From: Chitinophagaceae bacterium
GTDB lineage: Bacteria > Bacteroidota > Bacteroidia > Chitinophagales > Chitinophagaceae
DNA length: 64,000 nt
Assembly (NCBI GenBank): GCA_022841365.1
Contig: JALHRP010000006.1
Coordinates: forward strand, 50,320-114,319
Reading direction: 5' to 3'
Positions 26,457 through 35,187 of this stretch are shown piece by piece. Under the pieces are notes generated by a model. That model was not told the DNA's origin. It did no database searches and worked only from the letters and a program-made list of their open reading frames with translations. The translations under genes and the position numbers were made by a program. The stretch's first letter is position 1; each line of letters starts with the position of its first letter.

Positions 26457-27282
26457 TGTAAGGCACGAATGTTATTGTTAAATCTCCTGGATTAGTTAAG
26501 CGCAGGTAACCTGCATCTGGCAAATACTTTACTGCAAATGATTGATAAGGAAGCAAACCATAACGGGCCTGTGCGCCGGTAAGGTGAGCAATCTTTACAC
26601 CATCTACCAACTGCAAAACATCAATGAGGCTTTGCAATACAAACACACCATTAAACGGCAGGTTTTTCAAATACTCTTTTACTGCATCCTGCACAGGTTC
26701 ACTCACTGTTCCATCCAGTCTGCCGCCTGCGCTGTTAAGCACAAGCGGATTATAATATATTTCAAGTGTAAGCCTCAACTCATCAGCAGCAGTGCTGGTA
26801 ATGTTCAAACGAACACCGGCATCTTTTATCCGCTTCATGTATTCTTCAAACGCTTCGAGCTGCGGCGCTGTTAATGCAGCGAGATCACCTGTATCCCTGG
26901 CAACCTTAATACGCAAACCACGATCCTGTTCAACAACAGCAGCGTAAGCAACAACTTTACTTGCTTCAATGGTCGCATCATCAAGGCCGGTGTTATCGTA
27001 ATAATCAGCATCAGCAACAAGGTTGTAACCGAATTGAAATGCAACAGCCTTTTCTGCATACCAGCGCAACGAGTGTGGTTTCAATTTGCTGATGGTTTCG
27101 TTAACATCAGCAACATGAAGATCAAAAAGTGTTTCCAGCGTCCATATTGCAGTTGCAACAACTAATGCAAGCAGTCTCCAGGTTGCAACACGGCTCGTGC
27201 TGGTAAGCAACGGAGCAAGTGTAGCATTGGCAGCAACACCGGCAATAATGTTATTCTGTATTGTAGTAATTGAACGTGCCAT
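26449..27282 (-). CDS. baseplate wedge protein, gpJ-like
   Basis: The protein has 277 residues. The order of a helical N-terminus with a hydrophobic segment, a middle alpha/beta domain and a C-terminal part with the FNGVFVLQSLIDVLQLVDGV motif matches the baseplate J family of contractile-tail phages. It lies between the LysM-like and gpI-like genes in the baseplate block. The gene order W-like, LysM-like, J-like, I-like supports the call. Confidence 0.72.
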   Translation of the reverse strand: MARSITTIQNNIIAGVAANATLAPLLTSTSRVATWRLLALVVATAIWTLETLFDLHVADVNETISKLKPHSLRWYAEKAVAFQFGYNLVADADYYDNTGLDDATIEASKVVAYAAVVEQDRGLRIKVARDTGDLAALTAPQLEAFEEYMKRIKDAGVRLNITSTAADELRLTLEIYYNPLVLNSAGGRLDGTVSEPVQDAVKEYLKNLPFNGVFVLQSLIDVLQLVDGVKIAHLTGAQARYGLLPYQSFAVKYLPDAGYLRLTNPGDLTITFVPYSE

Positions 27283-27758
27283 CAGCTCACTATAAAATTG
27301 TTTTGTATTTGCATGTATCCTATACCGCCCGGCTGCACCTGGCTTGCTGTTTTTGTACTAACTATATCAATGGGCCTTGCTGCGAAATAATTAACCACTT
27401 GCACGTTTTCCGGTTCAATGGCCAGCGCTACGCCTTCTGCAACATCTTCTGTAATACTTGTACCATTCAACACTGCTACTTTAAACATTGATTCAATTGT
27501 ACCGGCATGCTGCGTTGTAAAATCAAGAACCGTTTGTTGTTTTTTCAATACGATTGCTTCAGGCAGTTGCACAGGAGCCGGTATTGTTGCCTCCATCGGT
27601 ATTAACCTGGAGCTGATCGTTTGCGCTTCAAATCCTGCGGCCACATCTTCAGTAATACCCAAATCATTAAGCCTGGCAACATCAAACCACGACATGATTG
27701 AACCGCCATGTTCAACCACGTAATCGAGTAATGTTTGATGTTTCTTAATAACTGGCAT
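27282..27758 (-). CDS. tandem LysM-like baseplate/hub protein
   Basis: The protein has 158 residues. Two similar modules of about 40 residues, at about residues 5-43 and 72-110, share the pattern KK-x-Q-T-(L/V)-L-D-(Y/F), H-x-G-(S/T)-I, F-x-V-A and L-N-x-x-x-I-T-E-D-V-A. This resembles a LysM domain as in P2 gpX-type proteins that contact the tail hub and peptidoglycan. The gene overlaps baseplate genes on both sides. Confidence 0.65.
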   Translation of the reverse strand: MPVIKKHQTLLDYVVEHGGSIMSWFDVARLNDLGITEDVAAGFEAQTISSRLIPMEATIPAPVQLPEAIVLKKQQTVLDFTTQHAGTIESMFKVAVLNGTSITEDVAEGVALAIEPENVQVVNYFAARPIDIVSTKTASQVQPGGIGYMQIQNNFIVS

Positions 27759-28026
27759 CTACTAATATTTTTTCGTCTGTTAACTCAACAATTCTCACAT
27801 TCATTCCATCACGTTCAAATTCTTTTTTTATCTCGCCAAGCAAACCGTTTACATCTTCATCTTTCAGGTAGCCAGCAGCACCAACACCCACAGTTGGGTT
27901 TTCTTTCCAATCACCTTTTGCGCTGTAGATAAGCAGCTCTTGGTGTTCGCTGGTTGCATCGCCTGTAACAAAATCGCCGTCGGCAATTTCAAGGTCGAGG
28001 TCGGTATTTAATTTAAAATCGTTCAT
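27745..28026 (-). CDS. baseplate protein W/gp25-like
   Basis: The protein has 93 residues. The central LLIYSAKGDWKENPTVGVG matches the gp25/GPW lysozyme-like baseplate family pattern of a hydrophobic pair, a G-x-W/R and N-P-x-x-G-V-G. The gene overlaps the LysM-like gene by 14 bases. Confidence 0.7.
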   Translation of the reverse strand: MNDFKLNTDLDLEIADGDFVTGDATSEHQELLIYSAKGDWKENPTVGVGAAGYLKDEDVNGLLGEIKKEFERDGMNVRIVELTDEKILVDASY

Positions 28027-28283
28027 TACAAAATTGTTCCTGTCGTTGATGCACCTGTTACCGCTCCACCACCACTTGGCGCTACCAATCCTGTTCCCGG
28101 TATGTTTATTTCAATATTTGCTTTGAAATGTTTAATAATCTCGTCAGCATCTGCTTTCGCAATTGCTAACCTGTATGCCTCAATAGTTCCATACGTTGCA
28201 AGTACCTGGTCAATGTTCATATCCATGAACGGTTGACGTGCATTGTAGAGAGCTGTACCTAAAACATCTTTATTGAGTGCCAT
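28026..28283 (-). CDS. hypothetical baseplate-block protein
   Basis: This is an 85-residue protein with a helical N-terminal two-thirds and a Gly/Ala/Thr-rich tail (PSGGGAVTGASTTGT). It overlaps both neighbours by one base, so it belongs to the baseplate operon. Family not recognised. Confidence 0.55.
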   Translation of the reverse strand: MALNKDVLGTALYNARQPFMDMNIDQVLATYGTIEAYRLAIAKADADEIIKHFKANIEINIPGTGLVAPSGGGAVTGASTTGTIL

Positions 28284-28765
28284 TACTGTAACAGATTATT
28301 TGTTTTTGTTAAGGCTGTTGCCAGCTTCGTGTAATCCGGGTTATTACCTTGTGCCACTACAATTACCTGGCAAGCCTGGATAATGTTGGTTAGAATTTCT
28401 TTCAACGTATCAGCGCCTTTCTTCATCTCAACACCAGTTGCATCAACATTCAACTCCACCGTTCCGATCTTCCATTTTATTTCCTTCACTTCATCAATGC
28501 TTACAACTACATATTCATCACTGTTTGCAATTTTGCCAATCAGCACAAACGAATTATTCTCCGGAACAATCACCAGCTTATTACCTGCTTTAACCATGCT
28601 CTTTAACCGCACATCATCAATGGTAATGCCGCCGGTAAGCTCCACTTCAATAGTTTCATCATCTTCGTTATAAGAAAGAACTTTTGCAGGAACAATTGTC
28701 TCGGGCCCAAACTGACCGGAAAACTTTTGTAGCTCTGCTTTTATATGTTCATCAACAAGACTCAT
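28283..28765 (-). CDS. baseplate spike protein, gpV-like
   Basis: The protein has 160 residues. An OB-like beta barrel (about residues 25-80, including PAKVLSYNEDDETIEVELTG and VIVPENNSFVLIGKI) leads into a beta-rich stretch and a short helical end. It is placed between the late control D-like and W-like genes, as for gpV spike proteins in P2/Mu-type tails. Confidence 0.65.
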   Translation of the reverse strand: MSLVDEHIKAELQKFSGQFGPETIVPAKVLSYNEDDETIEVELTGGITIDDVRLKSMVKAGNKLVIVPENNSFVLIGKIANSDEYVVVSIDEVKEIKWKIGTVELNVDATGVEMKKGADTLKEILTNIIQACQVIVVAQGNNPDYTKLATALTKTNNLLQ

Positions 28766-28775
28766 TTCATTTCCT

Positions 28776-28812
28776 TTTTCCCCTCTCCCTTTAGGGGAGG
28801 ACGGGAGGGGTT
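28776..28812. repeat. GC-rich palindromic repeat inside the baseplate operon
   Basis: The sequence CCCCTCTCCCTTTAGGGGAGG, continuing to GGGAGGGG, is the same type as the repeats in the nuo operon. It fills the 46-base gap between two baseplate genes and ends within the stop codon of the downstream gene. Confidence 0.6.
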
Positions 28813-29810
28813 CATAATTTCAATCCTATTCCTACTTTTCGTCTTGCACCACCTGTGCCGTAAGTTGTACTAACACTTTCAACCAGGTAACTTCCGCTGC
28901 GTTCAGGATACTTATCATCAGTAACAATTGCTTTCATTGCAGGCTCTGCATACGGCAAAAGGAATGTTGTGATCTTTCCCTCGTAACCATCATAACTCAA
29001 TCTGCTCAGTTGTGCATCGGCCATTTGCTTTAACGCTTTTGCATCCTGCACATCAACTCGCCTGTATTCTTTTACCTCACCAGTTTTCCCGCTTTCAACA
29101 ATTACTTTACTGCCGTCTTTCTTTTCACCGATGTAGCGGACGATCACCTGCTGATTTTTTGCCTGGCGAAGTTTCAATTCGTTATCCTTGATCGTATTCC
29201 AACCGAGTTTGTATTTTACTTCCAATCCCGATGGCACCAGGGGAAACAAAACAGCATTCAACTGCTTCCCGGTAAAGAAAAAAGCTACACTGTTCGCCCT
29301 GTTTTCTTTTAACTTCAACAAAGCCTCAACGCCACTCATTTTATCGAAAACGATTTTATCAATCTTCGTATCAGGCACATCGTTTTCGTTAAGTGTGATC
29401 TGCGTACCCTTTACTATTTCCTTCAGCACAGTGATCAGCTTTGCATCTTTAAATGTTTTGCTGATCGTTTTATTCCGCAGTTGGTAACTGTAACCTTCAC
29501 ATTCAATCTCAACAGGTGATGCGAAATTTACACGGCTTACAAAGCCAATAAACTCCTGTTTCAAAGAACCATTGTAACCAAGCTCAATAAGTACCTCTTG
29601 TCCTTCAGTTACCACCTTTGCGGTTTCAACCGGCACTTCGCCGGTTACCGGAGCTGTGCCATCATTCTTAACCACCAACCTTGCTTTCGCAGGTATTTTT
29701 ATTACTGCTTTATCAACGAGATCAAAAACGCTTTTATCAATCTTCACATCGTTAACATGAACACGCTTGTAAGTACCTATGCTGATATTGCTGTTTAATG
29801 CAAATGCCAT
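28812..29810 (-). CDS. phage late control gene D-like protein (tail hub)
   Basis: The protein has 332 residues. Beta-rich N-terminal domains are followed by a long region with the GWNTIKDNELKLRQAKNQQV and DAKALKQMADAQLSRLSYDGYEG segments, typical of gpD/VgrG-like hub proteins in contractile tails. The C-terminus (SGSYLVESVSTTYG) fits the family. The hub holds the spike on the tube. Placed right after the DUF6046-like gene and before the spike gene. Confidence 0.75.
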   Translation of the reverse strand: MAFALNSNISIGTYKRVHVNDVKIDKSVFDLVDKAVIKIPAKARLVVKNDGTAPVTGEVPVETAKVVTEGQEVLIELGYNGSLKQEFIGFVSRVNFASPVEIECEGYSYQLRNKTISKTFKDAKLITVLKEIVKGTQITLNENDVPDTKIDKIVFDKMSGVEALLKLKENRANSVAFFFTGKQLNAVLFPLVPSGLEVKYKLGWNTIKDNELKLRQAKNQQVIVRYIGEKKDGSKVIVESGKTGEVKEYRRVDVQDAKALKQMADAQLSRLSYDGYEGKITTFLLPYAEPAMKAIVTDDKYPERSGSYLVESVSTTYGTGGARRKVGIGLKL

Positions 29811-29811
29811 G

Positions 29812-30348
29812 TTATTGCTCCAGTTTGAAAATAGTATCGCTCAAACAGTTTATCTCAAAAGGCTGCGCCTGCTGAATGCCAGGTGTAACCGGAAGAGGGA
29901 TTTCAGTTATTACTACCTTATCCTCACCAACTAAAAAGATGTCAGTCTTAGCACTCCTGAGTGTAATGGCTGCATTTATTTTAAAAATTTCATACAGCTT
30001 TCTTACTTCATCTTCGGGATAATCATTTTCATTTATCAGCAGTATCCCTTTTATGTTAATTGAATAATCGTTGATCGATATAATCTCATGCACGCTGCCA
30101 TTGCGTTCAACCATTGGCGTGCTTACAATGTTTTTTCTTGCTGTTACACTCACTACTCCAAAAGGGATTACCCAATTTTCTAACCTGATCGGCATAAAGT
30201 GTTCACGGCCTAAATCATCAACATCAAAGTAGGGTTGACCAAGAGCACTTATTTCACGCCTGGCAGTTGCCTGCTCAATTCTAAACTCCGCTTCCGGTTG
30301 ATAACCGAATGAGCGTTGAAATATATCTCTGATCAAAAACTCGCTCAT
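29812..30348 (-). CDS. tail protein, DUF6046-like
   Basis: The protein has 178 residues and a mixed alpha/beta pattern (for example PFGVVSVTARKNIVSTPM and GILLINENDYPEDEVRKLYE). It overlaps the tape measure gene by four bases and precedes the hub gene, the position of the tail-baseplate connector (Mu gp43/P2 gpU-like) genes. My recollection is that this family is DUF6046 in Bacteroidetes phages; a profile search is needed to settle it. Confidence 0.55.
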   Translation of the reverse strand: MSEFLIRDIFQRSFGYQPEAEFRIEQATARREISALGQPYFDVDDLGREHFMPIRLENWVIPFGVVSVTARKNIVSTPMVERNGSVHEIISINDYSINIKGILLINENDYPEDEVRKLYEIFKINAAITLRSAKTDIFLVGEDKVVITEIPLPVTPGIQQAQPFEINCLSDTIFKLEQ

Positions 30349-32051
30349 GATGTTGCTACTCCGTTTAAATTGTATAATACACGGCGCATAGCTTCACGCA
30401 CCATTTGCTCAATCTCATTCGCACCTTGCTTTGCATCCAGCACGCTGATCTCCATTTTTTCAATCTGCTTACCAATGTTTATTACAATGCTGCGTTGACC
30501 GCCGTTGTTAATGCTTTCGCTTTTTGTTTTGCCTGCATCAAGTCCACCGCTAACGGTTGCACCAGTAGCAGCAAAAGTGTTTGGTGTTACACCGCCTGGA
30601 ACTGTAGGTGCAGCGGTTGTGACCTTTCCACCAACAGTTACCTTTTGTTCAACTGTTGCTTTACCACCAAAGCCTAATGAATTTTTAACCGATTTATAAA
30701 CCCATTCAATACCATCAAGTATTGGTTTCAATACATTTTCCCAAATCCACTCGAGTCCATCACCAATCTTCATCACCACCCAACTGATGCCTTCAAATGC
30801 TTTTCCTATCAGCCAGGCTATATCCTGGATCAGTTCACTTTTTGCAAGCCATTGTACAACACCGCTTACAATGTTCCACACGTTCATAAAAACAGAACGT
30901 ACAAGGTTCCATATATTCATTGCATGGTTGCCGATTAAGGTCATCCAGGTTGTCCATGTTTCAGAACCTGTATTGATACCGGAAACCCAATTAACTATTT
31001 GCTGAATGCCTGCGCTGATGTACGGGATCACCATATTTGCAAGCACTGTAAACTTTTCAATAAGTGGTGTTACTATCGGCATCAATCCCTCTCCAATAGT
31101 TGTCTTAACACTGAACATTGCGTTATTGAATCGCTCAACAATTGCATGCGGCCCATTTGCATTAGCCAGGGCTTGCGCACCAAAGCTCTTTTCCATTTGT
31201 GCAGCAAACTTTGGAAGGAAATCACTTGCAGCTATTTCACCTTTCTGCAACATGCTGTTGAGCTTTGCTTCGGTTACTCCCATTGCCTGCGCTGCAATAC
31301 CAAATGCACCAGGTATTCGTTCACCCAATTGTCCTCTTAATTCTTCTGCACTTACTGTGCCTTTACTTGCCATTTGTCCAAGCGCAAGCATTGCACCTTT
31401 CGTTTGCTCACTGCTGAGTTTTAAAGCAGCAGCTCCACTGGCAACACCTTCAAAAATTTTCATTTGTTTCTCCAGTGGCATATTCAAACTCATCAAGCCA
31501 CCTGTAAGTGTTTTTACACCCTCAAGGTTTGCTTCTAAATTCAATCCATATTTATTGCTGATGGCCGATGTCATGCCAAAGGCTTGAGCGCCCTGGCCTT
31601 TTGTGGTTGCATTCAATGCACTCTTTGTGCCGAGCGATTCCATCGTAGTGGAAGCAACATCACCAGCAAAGTTTGCAACCATTCCCATGCCTTTGCCAAT
31701 CATGCCTGTTACAAGGTTTGCTTTCAGCATACCACCAAATACACCGCCATTGCCACCACCACCTTTGCCTTTATTTTCCAGTGAAGCGATCTGCCGCTCC
31801 AGGCGCTGGGCTTCCCTGGTTGCTGCATTAAATTCACTCACGAGCCTGGTACCAAAACGCACATTGTTTACAGCCTCCAAACGTTGACGCATCTCATTGA
31901 GAGATGCGTTCATGGTACGACTACGGCCAGTAATGCGATCCATGTTGCCTTGTATCCTGGCAGCAGCACTATCGCTTACACCGGCTGCGCTTCGCATGGC
32001 CGGTGTAAGCATATCGGTAAGTTTCAATATAAAATCAAGTGTGCTGCTCAT
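30345..32051 (-). CDS. tape measure protein
   Basis: The protein has 568 residues. An N-terminal coiled-coil region with Ala/Arg/Gln-rich helices is followed by a Gly-rich spacer, then the tape-measure domain motif GEIAASDFLPKFAAQMEKSF near residues 258-285. Hydrophobic helices near 325-420 and a disordered C-terminus follow. The tape measure sets tail length; 568 residues suggests a short contractile tail. It follows the tail chaperone gene, the standard order. Confidence 0.85.
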   Translation of the reverse strand: MSSTLDFILKLTDMLTPAMRSAAGVSDSAAARIQGNMDRITGRSRTMNASLNEMRQRLEAVNNVRFGTRLVSEFNAATREAQRLERQIASLENKGKGGGGNGGVFGGMLKANLVTGMIGKGMGMVANFAGDVASTTMESLGTKSALNATTKGQGAQAFGMTSAISNKYGLNLEANLEGVKTLTGGLMSLNMPLEKQMKIFEGVASGAAALKLSSEQTKGAMLALGQMASKGTVSAEELRGQLGERIPGAFGIAAQAMGVTEAKLNSMLQKGEIAASDFLPKFAAQMEKSFGAQALANANGPHAIVERFNNAMFSVKTTIGEGLMPIVTPLIEKFTVLANMVIPYISAGIQQIVNWVSGINTGSETWTTWMTLIGNHAMNIWNLVRSVFMNVWNIVSGVVQWLAKSELIQDIAWLIGKAFEGISWVVMKIGDGLEWIWENVLKPILDGIEWVYKSVKNSLGFGGKATVEQKVTVGGKVTTAAPTVPGGVTPNTFAATGATVSGGLDAGKTKSESINNGGQRSIVINIGKQIEKMEISVLDAKQGANEIEQMVREAMRRVLYNLNGVATS

Positions 32052-32083
32052 GATAATAGTAAAGAAGGGTACGGATTCAACAG

Positions 32084-32595
32084 TTACAGTTTGAACTGTT
32101 TCTGTTTGGCTTCCATTTCACGGATATTAGTCAGTATTGCATATGTCTGCGCCCATTGTTCATCAGACATATTATTCAACTCTTCCTGTGTACACCCGAA
32201 GTGATACCGCAGTTGTAAGTTGATATACTGTACGGGGTTTTGTTGGTAATCTCCTTTGGCTTCGCTTAGAGTTCGCTCAAGCTCCCCTTTTTTTTACCGA
32301 GCAATTCTTCAATGAATTCAATCAAAGCGAAATAGTAACGATCTTCTTTACGAATGGCATCATCACCACCAAGCCAAATGTTCTCCAGAATCACTTCATT
32401 AAACTTATTGGGGCCTGCGCTGGCTACTTTGCTGCTGGCGAGGCTAAATGTGTTACGATCTACACTGCGGAGATAGGCTACGCTGTCGTCCACTTTGTAT
32501 TCATACACTTTTGCATTTTCGCCATACTTGGTTGCAACCTCTTTTTTCCAGGCTGCAATTTGTTCGGGAGTTGCTTGTCCTTTAAAACCTTCCAT
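32084..32595 (-). CDS. tail assembly chaperone, -1 frameshift fusion (gpGT-like)
   Basis: Reading the chaperone transcript with a -1 slip at A-AAA-AAG continues for about 68 more codons without a stop to TAA at 32084-32086. The extension begins GELERTLSEAKGDYQQ and ends REMEAKQKQFKL. It fills the otherwise empty 214-base space before the tape measure gene. A G plus GT pair produced by programmed frameshift is a well-known feature of long-tailed phages. The slip rate cannot be read from sequence. Confidence 0.78.
32266..32595 (-). CDS. tail assembly chaperone (short, gpG-like product)
   Basis: This is a 109-residue protein between the tube and tape measure genes, the place where tailed phages encode the G/GT chaperones. 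It is helical and charged, ending EELLGKKKGSLSEL. The last codons contain an eight-adenine run followed by GGGG (T8/C4 on the + strand at 32284-32295), which is a frameshift site described separately. Confidence 0.8.
   Translation of the reverse strand: MEGFKGQATPEQIAAWKKEVATKYGENAKVYEYKVDDSVAYLRSVDRNTFSLASSKVASAGPNKFNEVILENIWLGGDDAIRKEDRYYFALIEFIEELLGKKKGSLSEL
32284..32295 (-). promoter_or_regulatory. programmed -1 ribosomal frameshift site
   Basis: On the coding (-) strand the site reads A8 then G4, and the zero frame parses it as AAA AAA AAG GGG. The heptamer A AAA AAG is one of the most efficient -1 slippery sequences in bacteria. Shifting opens the GT-like extension. Confidence 0.75.
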
Positions 32596-32624
32596 AGTTG
32601 TATGTTGTTTGTTTAGTTGTGCAG

Positions 32625-33053
32625 TTATGATTTACGAACCTTCAATGCCAGGAACGGAAGGCTCACTTCTTTAAACTTATCAGCGTTCTCCATTCCATCT
32701 TCCCACTCGGTAAATTCTACATTGATGATTTTATCTGTCCTCAATAGAGATGAACCGTCTTTCTGATATACACAGGTAATGTCGATGAGGTGACCGGGTA
32801 CATCAACAATATCTTCGTAACCGGCAGCAACCGCAGCAGCATTCAATGCATCAAAGTCACTCTTTAACACACTCAATGTGCCATCGTAACTTTTCTTACC
32901 ACGCTGTATGGCCTTTGGCTCGTTGCCTGAACCGTGTACAGGTTCTTTTTCCTGGCTTTTTTTATACTTCAATCCACGAAGACCAGTTAATTCACGGCCA
33001 AGCAATTGAACTTTTGTATCAGAAAACTCAAACTCTCGTGTATCGAAACCCAT
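32625..33053 (-). CDS. major tail tube protein
   Basis: The protein has 142 residues and a mainly beta fold. It is placed directly after the tail sheath gene and before the tail chaperone, the invariant position of the tube gene in contractile-tailed phages. Motifs such as QLLGRELTGLRGLKYK and the final VSLPFLALKVRKS strands are consistent with tube subunits that stack into the inner tail tube. Confidence 0.72.
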   Translation of the reverse strand: MGFDTREFEFSDTKVQLLGRELTGLRGLKYKKSQEKEPVHGSGNEPKAIQRGKKSYDGTLSVLKSDFDALNAAAVAAGYEDIVDVPGHLIDITCVYQKDGSSLLRTDKIINVEFTEWEDGMENADKFKEVSLPFLALKVRKS

Positions 33054-33082
33054 AGTAGTAGGATTTAAAATTGATAATGTTG

Positions 33083-34315
33083 TTAGATAGAAGTTGCGGT
33101 TAAGCCGACATACACATTGATGTATTTCAAACTTCCTTTTGGCTTCAGAAAAAGAAACAAATAAATGGTTTCACTCTGAATGATGTTGAAGTTTGGAGTA
33201 ATGTTATTCTTCGCATACAGCGCCGCATGTGTTTCGAGCGGAGGATTAATCAGGCATGTTACATCTGCACTTCCATCTTTGCGCTTACTGAGGTTTGCAC
33301 GCATGTCGTCATCGATAGCACTTTCAATTTTTGTTTCAAGTGCTTTTTCGCTTACAATACTCAGGCGGCCATTTTCATCAACCTCAACATCATCTTTCAG
33401 CTCTTCATAATACTCACGGAAGGCAATTCGCTGCGCCTTATCAATGATTCTTCCATGACGGAAGTTGTTATAATCATCTGTTACAGCAGTAAGTGTATTA
33501 TCATCACTCCACACATACCCGCTTGCAATTTGATTTTTCTCGAATGTGATGTATCGTTTTGTATGCAGTAAGTTCAGGTCTGTATCTGATACCTGGTCAG
33601 CTTCGGTTGCACCAATTTTTACACTGTCTGCCGGATCGATGTTGAGGCTGCCGCTTTTGACTTTGCCCATATTTTCCTGTATCTGAATGCGTGCTTCTCT
33701 TCCTAACGCAAGCAAAGTAGCTGTTGCAGTTTTATCCGCAACACTACCAACCACAATGCCACCGTTACGATAAGCCTCTTCTTTGTAATCTTTAGCAGCA
33801 GCAGCATTCGTATAGCCATATCCCTGAATAAAATAACGGAAGCCCTTGTTCTTGGCATTCCATGCAGCAGCTAATGTTTGTGCATCAACAACAGCGTTGT
33901 GAACGTCCTGGTCAAAACCATCTGTAACAGTTGGAGTATAACCAACCGATGGGAATTTAATAGCAGCTAACAAACAAGCATCACCAGCAGCCAGGTTCAA
34001 TGCTTTTTCAGCATTGGATGCAGCAAGTAGCGTTTCCAGGTTGGTAGCCGGAGCCATTGCAAGGAACACAACATTTGTGCCTTCAGGAGCCTCGGCAAAA
34101 AAACCTTTTTCAAACGCTTCAATAACTGGCTCATTTCCAACAGCCGCAAACTCTGTTTTAATTTCTGCCAACGTAGTTACAAGTTTTGCAACACCATAAC
34201 CAACAGTAGGCGCAACAGGAGCAGCTACCAGCACAACAGAATACCCATCTTCACTTGGCGCTCTTAAGCCCAGGTTATCGTTTGTAATAATGACATCTAC
34301 TTTAGGACGTGACAT
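33083..34315 (-). CDS. tail sheath protein, DUF2586-like
   Basis: The protein has 410 residues. It starts MSRPKVDVIITNDNLGLRAP and ends with hydrophobic strands (YLFLFLKPKGSLKYINVYVGL), as in sheath proteins whose terminal strands link neighbouring subunits. The central part contains a Ser/Asp-rich domain and DNNTLTAVTDDYNNFRHGRI. It is followed by the tube gene. The sheath contracts to drive the tube through the host envelope. Confidence 0.8.
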   Translation of the reverse strand: MSRPKVDVIITNDNLGLRAPSEDGYSVVLVAAPVAPTVGYGVAKLVTTLAEIKTEFAAVGNEPVIEAFEKGFFAEAPEGTNVVFLAMAPATNLETLLAASNAEKALNLAAGDACLLAAIKFPSVGYTPTVTDGFDQDVHNAVVDAQTLAAAWNAKNKGFRYFIQGYGYTNAAAAKDYKEEAYRNGGIVVGSVADKTATATLLALGREARIQIQENMGKVKSGSLNIDPADSVKIGATEADQVSDTDLNLLHTKRYITFEKNQIASGYVWSDDNTLTAVTDDYNNFRHGRIIDKAQRIAFREYYEELKDDVEVDENGRLSIVSEKALETKIESAIDDDMRANLSKRKDGSADVTCLINPPLETHAALYAKNNITPNFNIIQSETIYLFLFLKPKGSLKYINVYVGLTATSI

Positions 34316-34337
34316 AGTACACTTTTTAAATTGTTGT

Positions 34338-34404
34338 TGTGAGTATGGGATTCGAACCCACGCTTTCCTTAAAAAAACCGGCGGCGCACCGCCGGTTCCT
34401 CACA
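34338..34404 (-). other. tRNA-like structure enclosing a terminator
   Basis: On the - strand, TGTGAG (34399-34404) pairs with CTCACA (34338-34343) as an acceptor-like stem. GTGGG-TTCGAAT-CCCAT (34345-34361) is a perfect tRNA T-arm with a consensus 7-base T-loop. Between them a 9-bp hairpin (AACCGGCGG/CCGCCGGTT, 34376-34397) replaces the D and anticodon arms. Total length (67 bases) is tRNA-like, but no anticodon arm is discernible. It could be a decayed tRNA or a tRNA mimic. Confidence 0.55.
34371..34397 (-). terminator. terminator hairpin upstream of the sheath gene
   Basis: On the - strand a 9-bp perfect stem AACCGGCGG/CCGCCGGTT with a 4-base loop is followed by seven T residues. It lies between gene 34426-34797 and the sheath gene, so it would attenuate late transcription entering the tail genes. 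Confidence 0.8.
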
Positions 34405-34425
34405 TCTGGAATTTGGTATTCTTAA

Positions 34426-34797
34426 TTACCCGTTGGCTTTTTTCTTAGCACCTTTTTTTGGAGCATTATCAACAACCTTTTGTTCACCTGTTTCTTTGGT
34501 TGTCAAAAAACCTTCATCATCATTCACAGGAATTTCTATTTCATCACCTACTTTTACACCTGCATCAATCAATTCAGGATTCTCGGTAATATCTTCATTG
34601 GTAACAGTGTGTTCAATTGTTAATGCATCACGCTTTACCTCAACAACAACATCATCTTTCAATGTTCCGTGTGCGTGAGTTTCAGCGTTACCTTTTACGA
34701 AAAACACTTGTTCATCGCTCGTTACAAAGAGCTCCTTTGCATCAGGATAACTCTTGAAAATTTCTTTTGCAACTGCGGTTGCTTTTTCTTGATTCAT
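34426..34797 (-). CDS. hypothetical acidic phage protein
   Basis: The protein has 123 residues, is strongly acidic in the middle and ends in a lysine tail (PKKGAKKKANG). It begins with a helical segment (EKATAVAKEIFKSYPDAKELFVTSDEQVFF read in part). Small proteins of this kind next to sheath or lysis genes are common in Bacteroidetes phages, but I cannot assign a function. Confidence 0.6.
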   Translation of the reverse strand: MNQEKATAVAKEIFKSYPDAKELFVTSDEQVFFVKGNAETHAHGTLKDDVVVEVKRDALTIEHTVTNEDITENPELIDAGVKVGDEIEIPVNDDEGFLTTKETGEQKVVDNAPKKGAKKKANG

Positions 34798-34815
34798 ATA
34801 AATGGAGTTTAAAAT

Positions 34816-35187
34816 TTACCATCGTGCCTTAGTGCCTCGTACATCATAATGCACGAAGCCTGGATAAATACCTAATCCACCTTGCTTCATCTTCCGTTGG
34901 CTGATCAGGCGTTCAATCATCACTGCCAGTTGCTTTGGCGTTTTGCCTTTTACAGTAATATCAGCGGCTTGTGCAATCAAATGTTTGCTTGCCGGTTTGC
35001 CGCCAATACGTTTATTGTAATTAGGACTACGGTAAGCACTGTTTATGTGTATAGGCTCGCCAAGTTCATCACGCAACACCTGGAGATTTTCTGCAAGCAG
35101 TTTCACGTTGTGCATGTATTCATCAGGCACAGGCGAACCATCCTTACATATAAATTCAATCAGCTCAAAATTTTCCGTGAGTTGCAT
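34816..35187 (-). CDS. endolysin, peptidase M15-like (D-Ala-D-Ala/L-Ala-D-Glu peptidase)
   Basis: The protein has 123 residues. Zinc-peptidase motifs of the M15 family are visible: INSAYRSPNYN (about residues 48-58), SKHLIAQAADI (about 68-78, with the zinc His and Asp) and FVHYDVRG (about 111-118, with the second zinc His). It cleaves peptide stems of peptidoglycan. It overlaps the spanin gene by one base (TAATG), and holin-like genes lie just upstream, forming a lysis cassette. Confidence 0.85.
   Translation of the reverse strand: MQLTENFELIEFICKDGSPVPDEYMHNVKLLAENLQVLRDELGEPIHINSAYRSPNYNKRIGGKPASKHLIAQAADITVKGKTPKQLAVMIERLISQRKMKQGGLGIYPGFVHYDVRGTKARW

Noticed and set aside
34338..34361. 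A functional tRNA gene
   Set aside because: Only the T-arm and an acceptor-like stem are present; the D and anticodon arms are replaced by a terminator hairpin and no anticodon can be assigned.
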